Below, piece by piece: positions 15,044 through 21,326 of a stretch of DNA of 64,000 nt; the first letter of the stretch is position 1; each line of letters opens with the position of its first letter. Origin of the DNA: Paracoccus fontiphilus (GTDB taxonomy: Bacteria > Pseudomonadota > Alphaproteobacteria > Rhodobacterales > Rhodobacteraceae). Location: NCBI RefSeq assembly GCF_017356265.1, contig NZ_JAFNAW010000001.1:62001-126000 (forward strand), in the 5' to 3' direction. Below the pieces are notes generated by a model that was not told the DNA's origin, ran no database searches, and saw nothing but the letters and a program-made list of their open reading frames with translations. The position numbers were made by a program, and so were the translations under genes.

Positions 15044-15868
15044 TCATCCTCCGATCAGTCGGCGGCGGCGCCTGCTGCGCTGCTCGGGGGTTTCTGCTTG
15101 GGCTGTGGCGGTGGATGCGCCTCTGCCTGCTGGGCGGCTCAGGCGTTTTGCGTGGTCGCTGATCGCGCCATCGAAGAACCTGACGGACTTTGGCAGGAAC
15201 GATCCGTCGCGCTCCCGCTCAGCCTGCATCTTGGCGCTGACGGCTGCGATGATCTGCTGGTCGGTCAGCCCGTCCTTGGTCCAGACATCGAGGCTCAGTT
15301 GAAGCTCGGCCGGTGACATGCTGCGGACCGGGAACACGGCGCTGGTGTTTAGTTCGGATCCGGTGAGACCCATGGCATCCAGCAGACCCGCCCTGAGAGA
15401 CAGTATCCGATCTGACTTCTCACCCTCGTGCGCACGCGCAGCATGGTTCTTGACAGGTTCTTGGGAAGGTTCGTCCGCATCTGCTGCGGGGTTTTCTGTC
15501 GTCAAATGCGGGGTTTCGCGCATTTGCTGCGGGGTTTTGTCGTCAGAAACGGTGTTTTTGCTGCGGGGTTTATCGTCCTGAAAGGGCGCATCTGCTGCGG
15601 GTTTTAGGGCGGCGGGATTGATAGTGTAGAAGCTGGTACCGCCTCGTCCGCCGCCGGTCTTGACGGTGATGACGCCGCGTTCTGCAAGCCGCTTGATGGC
15701 CCCTTGAACGGCACGCTCCTTGTAGCGCGACAGTTTGCAGAGGCGGGCGATCGAGGGATAGCAGGAGAAGAACTTGTCAGCGTGCGACGCTAGGGCGATC
15801 AGGACAGCAACTTCTGTCGCATCCTCTATCGCGCTTTCCAGCACCATCTCGACCAGGCGGAAGCTCAT
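15044..15868 (-). CDS. Phage replication protein with N-terminal winged helix (O-like)
   Basis: A 274-residue protein starting at the ATG at 15868 (MSFRLVEMVLESAIEDATEV); the ORF extension to 16282 overlaps the helicase and is an artefact. Residues about 20-90 form a winged helix, YPSIARLCKLSRYKERAVQG then AIKRLAERGVITVKTGGGRG. The middle is a disordered linker with repeated DDK/TP segments and the C terminus is helical. Proteins of this shape next to a DnaB gene usually recruit helicase to the phage origin, like lambda O with an N-terminal DNA-binding domain. The linker (residues about 100-160) could hold the origin, as in lambda, but iterons are not evident. Confidence 0.7.
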   Translation of the reverse strand: MSFRLVEMVLESAIEDATEVAVLIALASHADKFFSCYPSIARLCKLSRYKERAVQGAIKRLAERGVITVKTGGGRGGTSFYTINPAALKPAADAPFQDDKPRSKNTVSDDKTPQQMRETPHLTTENPAADADEPSQEPVKNHAARAHEGEKSDRILSLRAGLLDAMGLTGSELNTSAVFPVRSMSPAELQLSLDVWTKDGLTDQQIIAAVSAKMQAERERDGSFLPKSVRFFDGAISDHAKRLSRPAGRGASTATAQAETPEQRSRRRRRLIGG

Positions 15869-15872
15869 CGCC

Positions 15873-17267
15873 CTACTCCGACCAGACGGTGTTGGTGGAG
15901 AGCGCGCACATGCACCGGGCGGTACCCGTCGTGCCCATGCGCTGCTTGGCGACGATGATTTCCAGCTTGCCCTTGGCTGCGGCCATAGCGTTCTGCCAGT
16001 CCGCCTGATCATCCAGATCCTCGGGATCGGGTTCTTCCTGCGCCAGGTAGTATTCCGGCCGATAGCAGAACAGCACGCTGTCTGCGTCCTGCTCCAGCTG
16101 GCCCGACTCGCGCAGGTCGCTGAGAACGGGCCGCTTGTCATCGCGGCTCTCGATCGAGCGCGACAGCTGCGACAGGGCCAGCACTGGGATTTCCAGAGAC
16201 ATCGCCATGCCCTTGAGGGCCAGACTGATGTTCGTGACCTGCTGGTAACGATCGCGGCCCTGCGCCTTGAGGAGCTGCGCATAGTCCACGATCAGCAGGC
16301 GGAGGTTCGGCGTCGTGCGGGCGATCTGACGCACGCCGCTGACAAGGGCGTCCACGTTCGCATAGGAGCGCGACAGGAAGGTGATCGGCAGATTGCCGAC
16401 GTCCATGCCGAGTTCGATCAGCGCGCGGGCCTGATCCTCGGACATGTCGCCGCTGCGCATGTTGATGTAGGGCACCGCGCGGCCTGCGCGCGCCGATGCC
16501 TCTGACAGCGCCCGCTGCGCCATGGCAGCCGGGGTCATTTCCAGAGAGGCTATGGCCACGCCATGCCCGGCGCGGGCGGCGTTCAGCGCCATGGTCAAGG
16601 CCACGGCAGATTTACCCATCGCCGGGCGCCCGCCCAGCAGCGTCAGCTCGCCGGGATAAAGGCCCGGCACGATGCCATCGAGCGCGGGGATGCCGAAGCG
16701 CACCAGGTCGGTGTTGCCGCCATGATAGGCCTCCATAGCCTGAGCCAGCGCTTCCCTGACTGCGGCAAGCATCGAGGTCGGGCGGTCGGCTTGGCTGGCA
16801 AACTCGGCGGCGACGATCTGGCGCTCCAGCTGCAGCGCGATTTCGCGCGCCGGCATGTCGCCCCGGAGAAGCCCGACCTGGGCTTCCGAAATGGCAGCGG
16901 TCAGCGCGCGCTTGCGTGTCTGTTCGGCCAGCAGGTCGGCGAGGCTGCGGACAGCCTCACGGTCGCCGGAAAGGGCACATCCTGCCAGCCGCACCAGATA
17001 AGCGGGCCCACCAGCTTCATCGAGGTCGCGGGAACCCTGCAGGGCCGCCTTGAGCGTGACAGGGCTGACCAGCTCGCCGCTGTTGGCGCGGGCTTCGATC
17101 ACCTCATAGATTTCAGCGTGCAGAGGATGGGCGAACAGATCAGCACCCCCTGCGCGCATGGCAATGGGCGTCATCCGATCATCCATGATCAAGGCGCCCA
17201 GAAGCTGCTGCTCGGCCTCTAAGGACTGGTGGCCAGCGTCGGGCCGGATCGCGGTAACCGTGGTCAT
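15873..17267 (-). CDS. Replicative DNA helicase, DnaB type
   Basis: The 464-residue protein starts at the ATG at 17267, overlapping the upstream stop as ATGA. Residues 14-110 are the DnaB N-terminal domain (LEAEQQLLGALIMDD). The RecA-like core has Walker A GGRPAMGKS (212-220), LASLEMTPAAMAQR, Walker B LLIVDYAQLL, and LSQLSRSIESRDDKRPVLSD with ESGQLEQDADSVLFCYRPEY. It unwinds phage DNA at the fork as a hexamer. It stands between a VRR-NUC nuclease operon and the winged-helix gene. The last residues (RCMCALSTNTVWSE) are unusual but in frame. Confidence 0.95.
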   Translation of the reverse strand: MTTVTAIRPDAGHQSLEAEQQLLGALIMDDRMTPIAMRAGGADLFAHPLHAEIYEVIEARANSGELVSPVTLKAALQGSRDLDEAGGPAYLVRLAGCALSGDREAVRSLADLLAEQTRKRALTAAISEAQVGLLRGDMPAREIALQLERQIVAAEFASQADRPTSMLAAVREALAQAMEAYHGGNTDLVRFGIPALDGIVPGLYPGELTLLGGRPAMGKSAVALTMALNAARAGHGVAIASLEMTPAAMAQRALSEASARAGRAVPYINMRSGDMSEDQARALIELGMDVGNLPITFLSRSYANVDALVSGVRQIARTTPNLRLLIVDYAQLLKAQGRDRYQQVTNISLALKGMAMSLEIPVLALSQLSRSIESRDDKRPVLSDLRESGQLEQDADSVLFCYRPEYYLAQEEPDPEDLDDQADWQNAMAAAKGKLEIIVAKQRMGTTGTARCMCALSTNTVWSE

Positions 17268-17413
17268 TCCGCTGCCTCTTGAGGATATTGGATCATGCCA
17301 GCCGCAGCAGCGGCGACATGCTTCCACGGATCGCGCTGCGGGGTTGCGTTCCAGACTAGGCCGCGGCTGACGCGATCCAAGGCGCGAAGGGTCTGCTCTG
17401 GCGTAGGCTTCAT
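17264..17413 (-). CDS. Small phage protein of 49 residues upstream of dnaB
   Basis: The frame MKPTPEQTLRALDRVSRGLV continues to WNATPQRDPWKHVAAAAAGM and IQYPQEAAE. Its ATG at 17413 overlaps the VRR-NUC stop and its stop overlaps the helicase start, each as ATGA. The coupling on both sides indicates a translated gene. It could be a helicase-associated factor, but this is only suggested by position. Confidence 0.6.
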   Translation of the reverse strand: MKPTPEQTLRALDRVSRGLVWNATPQRDPWKHVAAAAAGMIQYPQEAAE

Positions 17414-17847
17414 TTCTGCATCCCCCACTGGCCGGTGCCCTCAACAGTCCACTGCGCTACGGCCTCATCCACATCCTTGATGCTGCGAACCACGGCCACG
17501 CGGATGCCTTGGGCGCGCATGGTCTCGTGCAGTTCGCGCTGATCCTTGTCGGGGTGATTGCCGGGGGCTTTGACCTCGAAGGCCCAAACGCGCGGACCAG
17601 GAAGCAGGCAGAGGAGATCTGGAAAGCCTTTGACCGTCCCCATCGCCTTGTCACGAGCGATTTGCTTCATGACCTGGATGCCGGACAGCCCGATGGCATT
17701 CGGGCTGTGGTGGACGATGGAGCCCTTGGGCAGAACAAGGCGCAGGTGCGCCAGGATCGACCTATGAATCGGTCCTTCAATGTCCCTTGGCTTCGACTTT
17801 CGGTTCTGGCTGTTGACCAGCTCAGCGGCTGTCATGCGGGTGGCCAT
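17410..17847 (-). CDS. VRR-NUC domain nuclease
   Basis: A 145-residue protein with the VRR-NUC pattern: PIHRSILAHLRLVLPKGSIV, GFPDLLCLLPGPRVWAFEVK and HPDKDQRELHETMRAQGIRV. GxPD and E-x-K supply the PD-(D/E)xK catalytic residues; K-x-x-G... in KAPGN follows. Stand-alone VRR-NUC proteins in phages are thought to cut branched DNA during replication or recombination. It lies between the GapR-like and helicase genes, overlapping both neighbours by a few bases. Confidence 0.88.
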   Translation of the reverse strand: MATRMTAAELVNSQNRKSKPRDIEGPIHRSILAHLRLVLPKGSIVHHSPNAIGLSGIQVMKQIARDKAMGTVKGFPDLLCLLPGPRVWAFEVKAPGNHPDKDQRELHETMRAQGIRVAVVRSIKDVDEAVAQWTVEGTGQWGMQK

Positions 17848-18248
17848 CAGCCCATCCCCAGAGCTTGCTTGTACATTTCGAGGATCGCTTCCTCCTCGGC
17901 CACGTCGTCGCGGTCGCGCTTCCGCAGGGCCACGATCTTCTTCATGACCTTGGTGTCGTAGCCGCGGGCCTTGGCCTCGCTCATCACCTCTTTCTGGCGC
18001 TCGGTGATGTCCTTCTTCTCGGCTTCCAGTTGCTCGTACTGTTCGATGAACTGGCGCAGCTCGTCGGCGGCCACGGAATAGGCTTGGTCTGACACGGCTT
18101 TGTCCTCGGGAGTTTCTTTGACAGGCGGCGCCTTCCGGCGCTTGCGGTCTGCTTCGCCCATGCGCTTTGCCGCGGCGAAGAACTCGTCTTCCTTCATGGT
18201 GACCGACTGGCCGCCGCCGCTGATCGTGATGGTGGTGTCTTTCGGCAT
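17847..18248 (-). CDS. GapR-like (DUF2312) nucleoid-associated protein with N-terminal extension
   Basis: A 133-residue protein. Residues about 58-131 match the GapR/DUF2312 family: ADELRQFIEQYEQLEAEKKD, KEVMSEAKARGYDTKVMKK, IVALRKRD and AILEMYKQALGM. GapR in Caulobacter binds overtwisted, AT-rich DNA ahead of replication forks and helps type II topoisomerases. The first 57 residues (SGGGQSVTMKEDEFFAAAKR and a basic KRRKAPPV linker) are extra relative to the usual ~85-residue GapR. The gene is two bases from the upstream regulator and overlaps VRR-NUC by one base, in the phage replication operon, so a role in phage fork progress is inferred. Confidence 0.85.
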   Translation of the reverse strand: MPKDTTITISGGGQSVTMKEDEFFAAAKRMGEADRKRRKAPPVKETPEDKAVSDQAYSVAADELRQFIEQYEQLEAEKKDITERQKEVMSEAKARGYDTKVMKKIVALRKRDRDDVAEEEAILEMYKQALGMG

Positions 18249-18250
18249 CG

Positions 18251-18688
18251 TTATTTCCCCACCTGCATCAGCCGCGCCTTGGCGGCCCTGATCGCCCGCT
18301 CGGCTTCCTCCAGCTGGCAGATCGCCTCGGCCCGCAGGCCGGCGCAGTCCGACTGGCCCGCCTGGATCAGCGCCGCGATGGCTTCACCGTTCTCCTTCGA
18401 GATGACGGCGGCGTCGGTAATCGGGCTGATGTTGTTGCCGCTGACGGCCGCCTCGATGTTGCGACGAACCAGCGTCTGCGTGACCGGATCGCACCCCAAG
18501 GCATCTTCCAGCGCCACGATGTCGAACACGTCCCAGTTCAGCGAGCCGCTGACCTTGCGGCTGATCGTGCCCTTGACGGTGTGGGCGCCCCAGCGGGCGT
18601 TGATGGTTTCCGCCACGGCGTCGAAGCAACCGAGACGGCCAACCATCGCGCGCATGTGCGATCCGATGATCAACTTGAGGTCAGCCAT
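18251..18688 (-). CDS. Probable phage early regulator (HTH-type)
   Basis: A 145-residue protein beginning MADLKLIIGSHMRAMVGRLG. Residues about 20-75 have helix-turn-helix spacing (FDAVAETINARWGAHTVKGT, ISRKVSGSLNWDVFDIVALE), followed by a helical C-terminal half with KENGEAIAALIQAGQ. It is the first gene of the leftward replication operon, after a terminator and a 156-base leader, a position often held by CII- or Cox-like regulators. No family name is certain. It probably binds DNA near its own promoter or an early phage site. Confidence 0.6.
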   Translation of the reverse strand: MADLKLIIGSHMRAMVGRLGCFDAVAETINARWGAHTVKGTISRKVSGSLNWDVFDIVALEDALGCDPVTQTLVRRNIEAAVSGNNISPITDAAVISKENGEAIAALIQAGQSDCAGLRAEAICQLEEAERAIRAAKARLMQVGK

Positions 18689-18823
18689 GGGAAACCTCGA
18701 TTTCTTTGAGGCGTCTCACGCCCGTGTTACTTTCGGATCGTGGGGACTGCTGGTGTTCAGAGTGGAGTATTTGGCGTGTCATCAGTCTCGCCTGCGTGCC
18801 GTGTGGGGCGGATGTGGGAATGC
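18689..18823. other. Leader between left operon and cro terminator
   Basis: The ~135-base stretch has no convincing frame. It separates the cro-like gene terminator from the first left-operon gene and may contain a promoter for the left operon; no strong -10/-35 pair was identified by eye. Confidence 0.4.
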
Positions 18824-18860
18824 AAAAAAAGGGCGCGGCGGCGGTTAGGCTGCCGCGCCC
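18824..18860 (-). terminator. Rho-independent terminator at the end of the cro-like gene
   Basis: GGGCGCGGC (18831-18839) and GCCGCGCCC (18852-18860) form a perfect 9-bp stem with a 12-base loop that contains the TAA stop codon of the cro-like gene. On the minus strand the stem is followed by seven T (18830-18824). It lies between the cro-like gene and the left operon, so left-operon expression requires read-through or a separate promoter. Confidence 0.85.
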
Positions 18861-19078
18861 TTGGTCGTTTGCGCGCCAGCTTTGCGGGCAGCGGCGAGCT
18901 GTTCGAGCGTCAGCTTTTCACCGCGCTTCGCCGCTGCGTCGATGAGGTCAAAGTCGCGGTCAGGCGGTATTCGGCCGCGCTGTTCCCACGAATGAACCGT
19001 CGTATAGGGCAGACCCAGATCTCGAGCGAGATCGATCGGGTTCGGCCAGACGTGCTTGATGTGAGAAAGGTTTTTCAT
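18845..19078 (-). CDS. Cro-like repressor
   Basis: A 77-residue protein starting at the ATG at 19078. The helix-turn-helix is PIDLARDLGLPYTTVHSWEQ followed by RGRIPPDRDFDLI, the YdaS/Cro-type pattern; the C terminus is basic with an Ala tail. It is divergent from the CI-like gene across 105 bases that hold at least two copies of the shared operator. The start codon lies six bases after a -10 element (TAGTTT) with no Shine-Dalgarno, so the transcript appears to be leaderless. It should counter CI at the same sites to allow lytic growth. Confidence 0.82.
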   Translation of the reverse strand: MKNLSHIKHVWPNPIDLARDLGLPYTTVHSWEQRGRIPPDRDFDLIDAAAKRGEKLTLEQLAAARKAGAQTTKGAAA

Positions 19079-19084
19079 ACAGAC

Positions 19085-19114
19085 AAACTACGCATATTGC
19101 GAAGCCTCAGTCAA
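19085..19114 (-). promoter_or_regulatory. cro promoter with embedded operator
   Basis: On the minus strand TTGACT (19114-19109) and TAGTTT (19090-19085) are separated by 18 bases. The 17-bp operator at 19088-19104 fills the spacer and the first three bases of the -10. Transcription would start at about 19078, the first base of the cro-like start codon. Confidence 0.75.
19088..19104. promoter_or_regulatory. Repressor operator O1
   Basis: CTACGC-ATATT-GCGAAG, an imperfect inverted repeat. The identical 17-mer recurs at 21651-21667. A degenerate half-site (aTACGC at 19114-19119) lies between O1 and O3. Confidence 0.8.
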
Positions 19115-19130
19115 TACGCAAACCGATCAG

Positions 19131-19158
19131 TTAAATTCGCAAGGCGCGTAGCTATGAT
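19131..19158 (+). promoter_or_regulatory. cI promoter with embedded operator
   Basis: TTAAAT (19131-19136) and TATGAT (19153-19158) with a 16-base spacer. The spacer is almost entirely operator O3. The arrangement indicates that the repressor controls its own gene. Confidence 0.6.
19135..19151. promoter_or_regulatory. Repressor operator O3
   Basis: ATTCGC-AAGGC-GCGTAG, matching the consensus CTWCGC-N5-GCGWAG in all but the first base. Centre is 47 bp from O1. Confidence 0.7.
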
Positions 19159-19176
19159 CCTCGCAAAGAAGCGAGG
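19159..19176 (+). promoter_or_regulatory. Hairpin in the cI leader that includes the ribosome binding site
   Basis: CCTCGC (19159-19164) and GCGAGG (19171-19176) form a 6-bp stem with loop AAAGAA. The 3' arm supplies the only Shine-Dalgarno-like sequence (GAGG) ahead of the ATG at 19184, so folding would reduce cI translation. Confidence 0.5.
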
Positions 19177-19183
19177 TCACTGA

Positions 19184-19444
19184 ATGCTTGAGGAACAGGA
19201 AGATGCGGTCGAGGCTGTAGCTGCTCGACTGCAAGCAGCTCGCCGAGCTCTAGGCCTCACCAAGAGAGAGTTTGCGGAACGCGCCGGGATGGGTGAGCAG
19301 ACTTATGGCCCATTTGAGAACGGTGGGCGCCCCCTCAGCCTAGTTGCTGCCAAAAAGCTCCGTAAGGCTCATGGGTTGACCTTGGAGTTCATGTATTTCG
19401 GGAAAATAGACGACCTGCCGCACAAGATCGCAGCAAAGTTGTGA
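19184..19444 (+). CDS. CI-like XRE-family repressor, short form
   Basis: An 86-residue protein with a classic HTH_XRE: LQAARRALGLTKREFAERAG, MGEQTYGPFENGGRPLSLVA, AAKKLRKAHGL. Unlike lambda CI it has no C-terminal peptidase domain and no Ala-Gly cleavage site, so induction cannot work through RecA-stimulated self-cleavage in the usual way; an antirepressor or partner would be needed. It is divergent from the cro-like gene and preceded by a promoter with the shared operator. The first 15 residues are acidic (EEQEDAVEAV). Role as the lysogeny repressor is inferred from position. Confidence 0.85.
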   Translation: MLEEQEDAVEAVAARLQAARRALGLTKREFAERAGMGEQTYGPFENGGRPLSLVAAKKLRKAHGLTLEFMYFGKIDDLPHKIAAKL

Positions 19445-19575
19445 GGGATGCCATCCGTCAGGTCTGCCCAGAAATCCAAGGGCAGCCCCGTCTCAGCGCG
19501 AGCTTTCTTCATGGTCTCAAGCAGCGTCTCGTCTTTCACTTCGTCCCTCAATGTATGCGCGCTCAAATAGAACAT
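19369..19575 (-). CDS. Possible small protein antisense to the end of the repressor gene
   Basis: A 68-residue frame MFYLSAHTLRDEVKDETLLE continues through TMKKARAETGLPLDFWADLT and ends antisense to the repressor 3' end. Codon third positions are fairly GC-rich, which supports coding, but no ribosome binding site precedes the ATG at 19575 and the overlap with the repressor gene is large (76 bases). Reported because the 347-base gap otherwise has no gene. Confidence 0.28.
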   Translation of the reverse strand: MFYLSAHTLRDEVKDETLLETMKKARAETGLPLDFWADLTDGIPHNFAAILCGRSSIFPKYMNSKVNP

Positions 19576-19791
19576 AGCAAGAACATCGCTAGCCGGACAA
19601 CCCGGAAGATCGCCTTAACGCCTTGGAGGAGCTTGCTGTCGTCGTCGCCTTCACGACTTGCGGTTGATCAGTATGGCGAATTTTCGCCTATGGTTAGCTG
19701 TCTTCTTAGCCAAGAATTTCGCGGAACTTGGCGACCTTCGGCGAACCAGCGGGCGTGAAATGACCTCGAAAACTAACCTTTTGGATAGGTC
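19445..19791. other. Gap of about 350 bases between repressor and cassette
   Basis: Apart from the weak minus-strand frame at 19369-19575, no gene is convincing. It contains a perfect 14-base palindrome GGCGAATTTTCGCC at 19675-19688. A promoter for the 19792-21277 cassette should lie here; none is obvious. Confidence 0.4.
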
Positions 19792-20028
19792 ATGACCGAC
19801 GATAGGCCGACCATCGAGGAGATGGAGCAGCACGAGATTGCGGCCACGATCCTGCTGGGCGCGCTTCGGCTGACACTGGCAAGTCCTGCGCGCGTGGATC
19901 GCGAAACCGCTGCAGCAATGCTGATGGTGACGCCAGAGGAGCGAGACCGGCAGGGCGACTATGGGGCGGCGAAGTTGCTGGACGAATGGGCGCAGGAAGT
20001 GGGTGAGCTGCTTGGGGATGAGGAATGA
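19792..20028 (+). CDS. Unknown small acidic protein, first gene of a coupled cassette
   Basis: A 78-residue acidic protein (MTDDRPTIEEMEQHEIAATI, helical LLGALRLTLASPARVDRETA, then EWAQEVGELLGDEE). The stop overlaps the start of the next gene (ATGA at 20025). It resembles small helical antitoxin-like or phage accessory proteins, but no family is recognised. Coupling to the two genes downstream suggests that all three work together. Confidence 0.6.
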   Translation: MTDDRPTIEEMEQHEIAATILLGALRLTLASPARVDRETAAAMLMVTPEERDRQGDYGAAKLLDEWAQEVGELLGDEE

Positions 20029-20504
20029 TATCAGTATCTGATATTAGACAGGCGAAGAAGCTGAGGGTGGACCTCGGCTCATGGAAAGCAGGCCAGAAGT
20101 TTCCTAAAAGTGGGCTGAACCTGCGAGCTCATTACCCGGTCTCAAGTCAGTGGTCATGGCGGCAGATTAAATTTCAGGCGGGCAGCGAGCATTACTCTGT
20201 ACTGATAAAATGCAGACCTGAGCGTTACGATTTCATGGCAATGTTGGTTCATTGTGGACAGCCCGACACCGTACTGTGCCGGGTGGAGCATCATGGCTCA
20301 CATCCAGGGTGGCACGTACATTACCAGGCTAGGCGACCCTTCTTCCAAGGTGTGGTCAACTTTCCTGAGATGCGTAGGCGGAGTTGCGGCGAAGGGGATG
20401 ATTTCAGTTCAAAGCGGGTGACGGGCTTCGAGGCGTGGGCTATAACCTTTGTAGTGAAGGCATTTGGCTTGCGCGAGGAAGGACCGATCGGTGATATGCT
20501 GTGA
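20025..20504 (+). CDS. Unknown protein, second gene of the cassette
   Basis: A 159-residue protein MISVSDIRQAKKLRVDLGSW. The middle is rich in aromatic and His residues and looks like a beta-sandwich: GLNLRAHYPVSSQWSWRQIK, YSVLIKCRPERYDFMAMLVH, then VEHHGSHPGWHVHYQARRPF. The C terminus is helical (GFEAWAITFVVKAFGLREE). A His-rich H-H-G-S-H-P-G-W-H-V-H cluster could be a metal or substrate site. The start codon is followed at once by an inverted repeat, ATATCAG-TAT-CTGATAT (20028-20044). Base composition is visibly less GC-rich than the phage genes around it. The gene overlaps the DUF1828-type gene as GTGA, so the two are coupled. Function unknown. Confidence 0.6.
   Translation: MISVSDIRQAKKLRVDLGSWKAGQKFPKSGLNLRAHYPVSSQWSWRQIKFQAGSEHYSVLIKCRPERYDFMAMLVHCGQPDTVLCRVEHHGSHPGWHVHYQARRPFFQGVVNFPEMRRRSCGEGDDFSSKRVTGFEAWAITFVVKAFGLREEGPIGDML
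20028..20044 (+). promoter_or_regulatory. Inverted repeat at the start codon of the second cassette gene
   Basis: ATATCAG (20028-20034) and CTGATAT (20038-20044) form a 7-bp stem with a 3-base loop, beginning one base after the ATG at 20025-20027. It could be an mRNA hairpin that limits initiation, making translation depend on ribosomes arriving from the upstream gene, or a protein-binding operator. Confidence 0.45.
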
Positions 20505-21277
20505 AACAGGAAATTTGCCACGCGTTTTGCGATAGCATTTCCGTGCACGAGATCCCTGGCGGTCTTGGCATCAGCAGCACCATGTTCCAAGCCAACGGTG
20601 ATCCAGTCGGCATCTACGCAATAGGCCCTGATAGGAATGGCCTCTGGAGGCTGGATGACGGCGGATGGATTCTGCCGATGGTCATATCTTCTGGATATGA
20701 CATTGCCTCGTCTCAGCGGCGGGATGCTCTTTCGGCAATAGTTTCATCAAACGGTCTACAGTTCGATGAGGACGCACTAGAGATACACTCAGCAATGCTC
20801 ACTGCACAGGAAGTTCCCGCTGCAGCTGTGCGGTTTTTTTCTACTATTTCGCGAGTTGCTGATCTGGCGCTTTGGACGCACGATAGAATTCGCAGCACAT
20901 TCAAGGATGATGTCAAAGCCAAACTTGAGGCGATGCTTCCTGAAGGCGTGACGATGGAATTCGATGCTATTCCAGATGAGCGGGTCAAGGATCTTCGCGC
21001 TGACGTTGTTCTGCGCTCCCCTGGCGTTGCCCCTGTTGCCCTATACCTCGTTCAAAGTGATGTGCCCCTGTTCGAAGCGATGCTGCTGAAGTCTGAAACA
21101 AAAGGCTTGCCAGGGCGGCCGCGTGTTGCGGCTCTTCTCGAAAAGGAGCAGTCGGGGACGGCGAAGACACGGTTAAGAGCGGTCAATAGACTGGATGCCT
21201 GGGCGGTCTACTCCGGTGAAGATGAGAGCGCAGTAGAGCGGATCAGAGAAGAACTTGAGCACCCTGTGTTAAGCTGA
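20501..21277 (+). CDS. DUF1828-type protein, third gene of the cassette
   Basis: A 258-residue protein with GTG start at 20501 (GTGA overlap with the stop of the gene before). The N-terminal ~100 residues match the DUF1828 pattern: CHAFCDSISVHEIPGGLGIS, then NGDPVGIYAIG, LWRLDDGGWILPMV and RRDALSAIVSSNGLQFDEDA. The C-terminal half (VADLALWTHDRIRSTFKDDV, RADVVLRSPGVAPVALYLVQ) resembles the DUF1829 part that usually follows. These families occur in prophages and accessory islands with no established biochemical role. A perfect terminator follows the gene. The codon use is less GC-biased than in neighbouring replication genes, consistent with recent acquisition. Confidence 0.72.
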   Translation: MKQEICHAFCDSISVHEIPGGLGISSTMFQANGDPVGIYAIGPDRNGLWRLDDGGWILPMVISSGYDIASSQRRDALSAIVSSNGLQFDEDALEIHSAMLTAQEVPAAAVRFFSTISRVADLALWTHDRIRSTFKDDVKAKLEAMLPEGVTMEFDAIPDERVKDLRADVVLRSPGVAPVALYLVQSDVPLFEAMLLKSETKGLPGRPRVAALLEKEQSGTAKTRLRAVNRLDAWAVYSGEDESAVERIREELEHPVLS

Positions 21278-21307
21278 CCAGTAGCTTGGCGTGAAGCAAG
21301 AGGCCCC

Positions 21308-21326
21308 GCCCCGCGCGGGGCTTTTT
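21308..21326 (+). terminator. Rho-independent terminator of the cassette
   Basis: GCCCC (21308-21312), loop GCGC, GGGGC (21317-21321), then TTTTT (21322-21326). It ends the DUF1828-type gene and separates the cassette from the convergent small gene at 21326. Confidence 0.9.
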
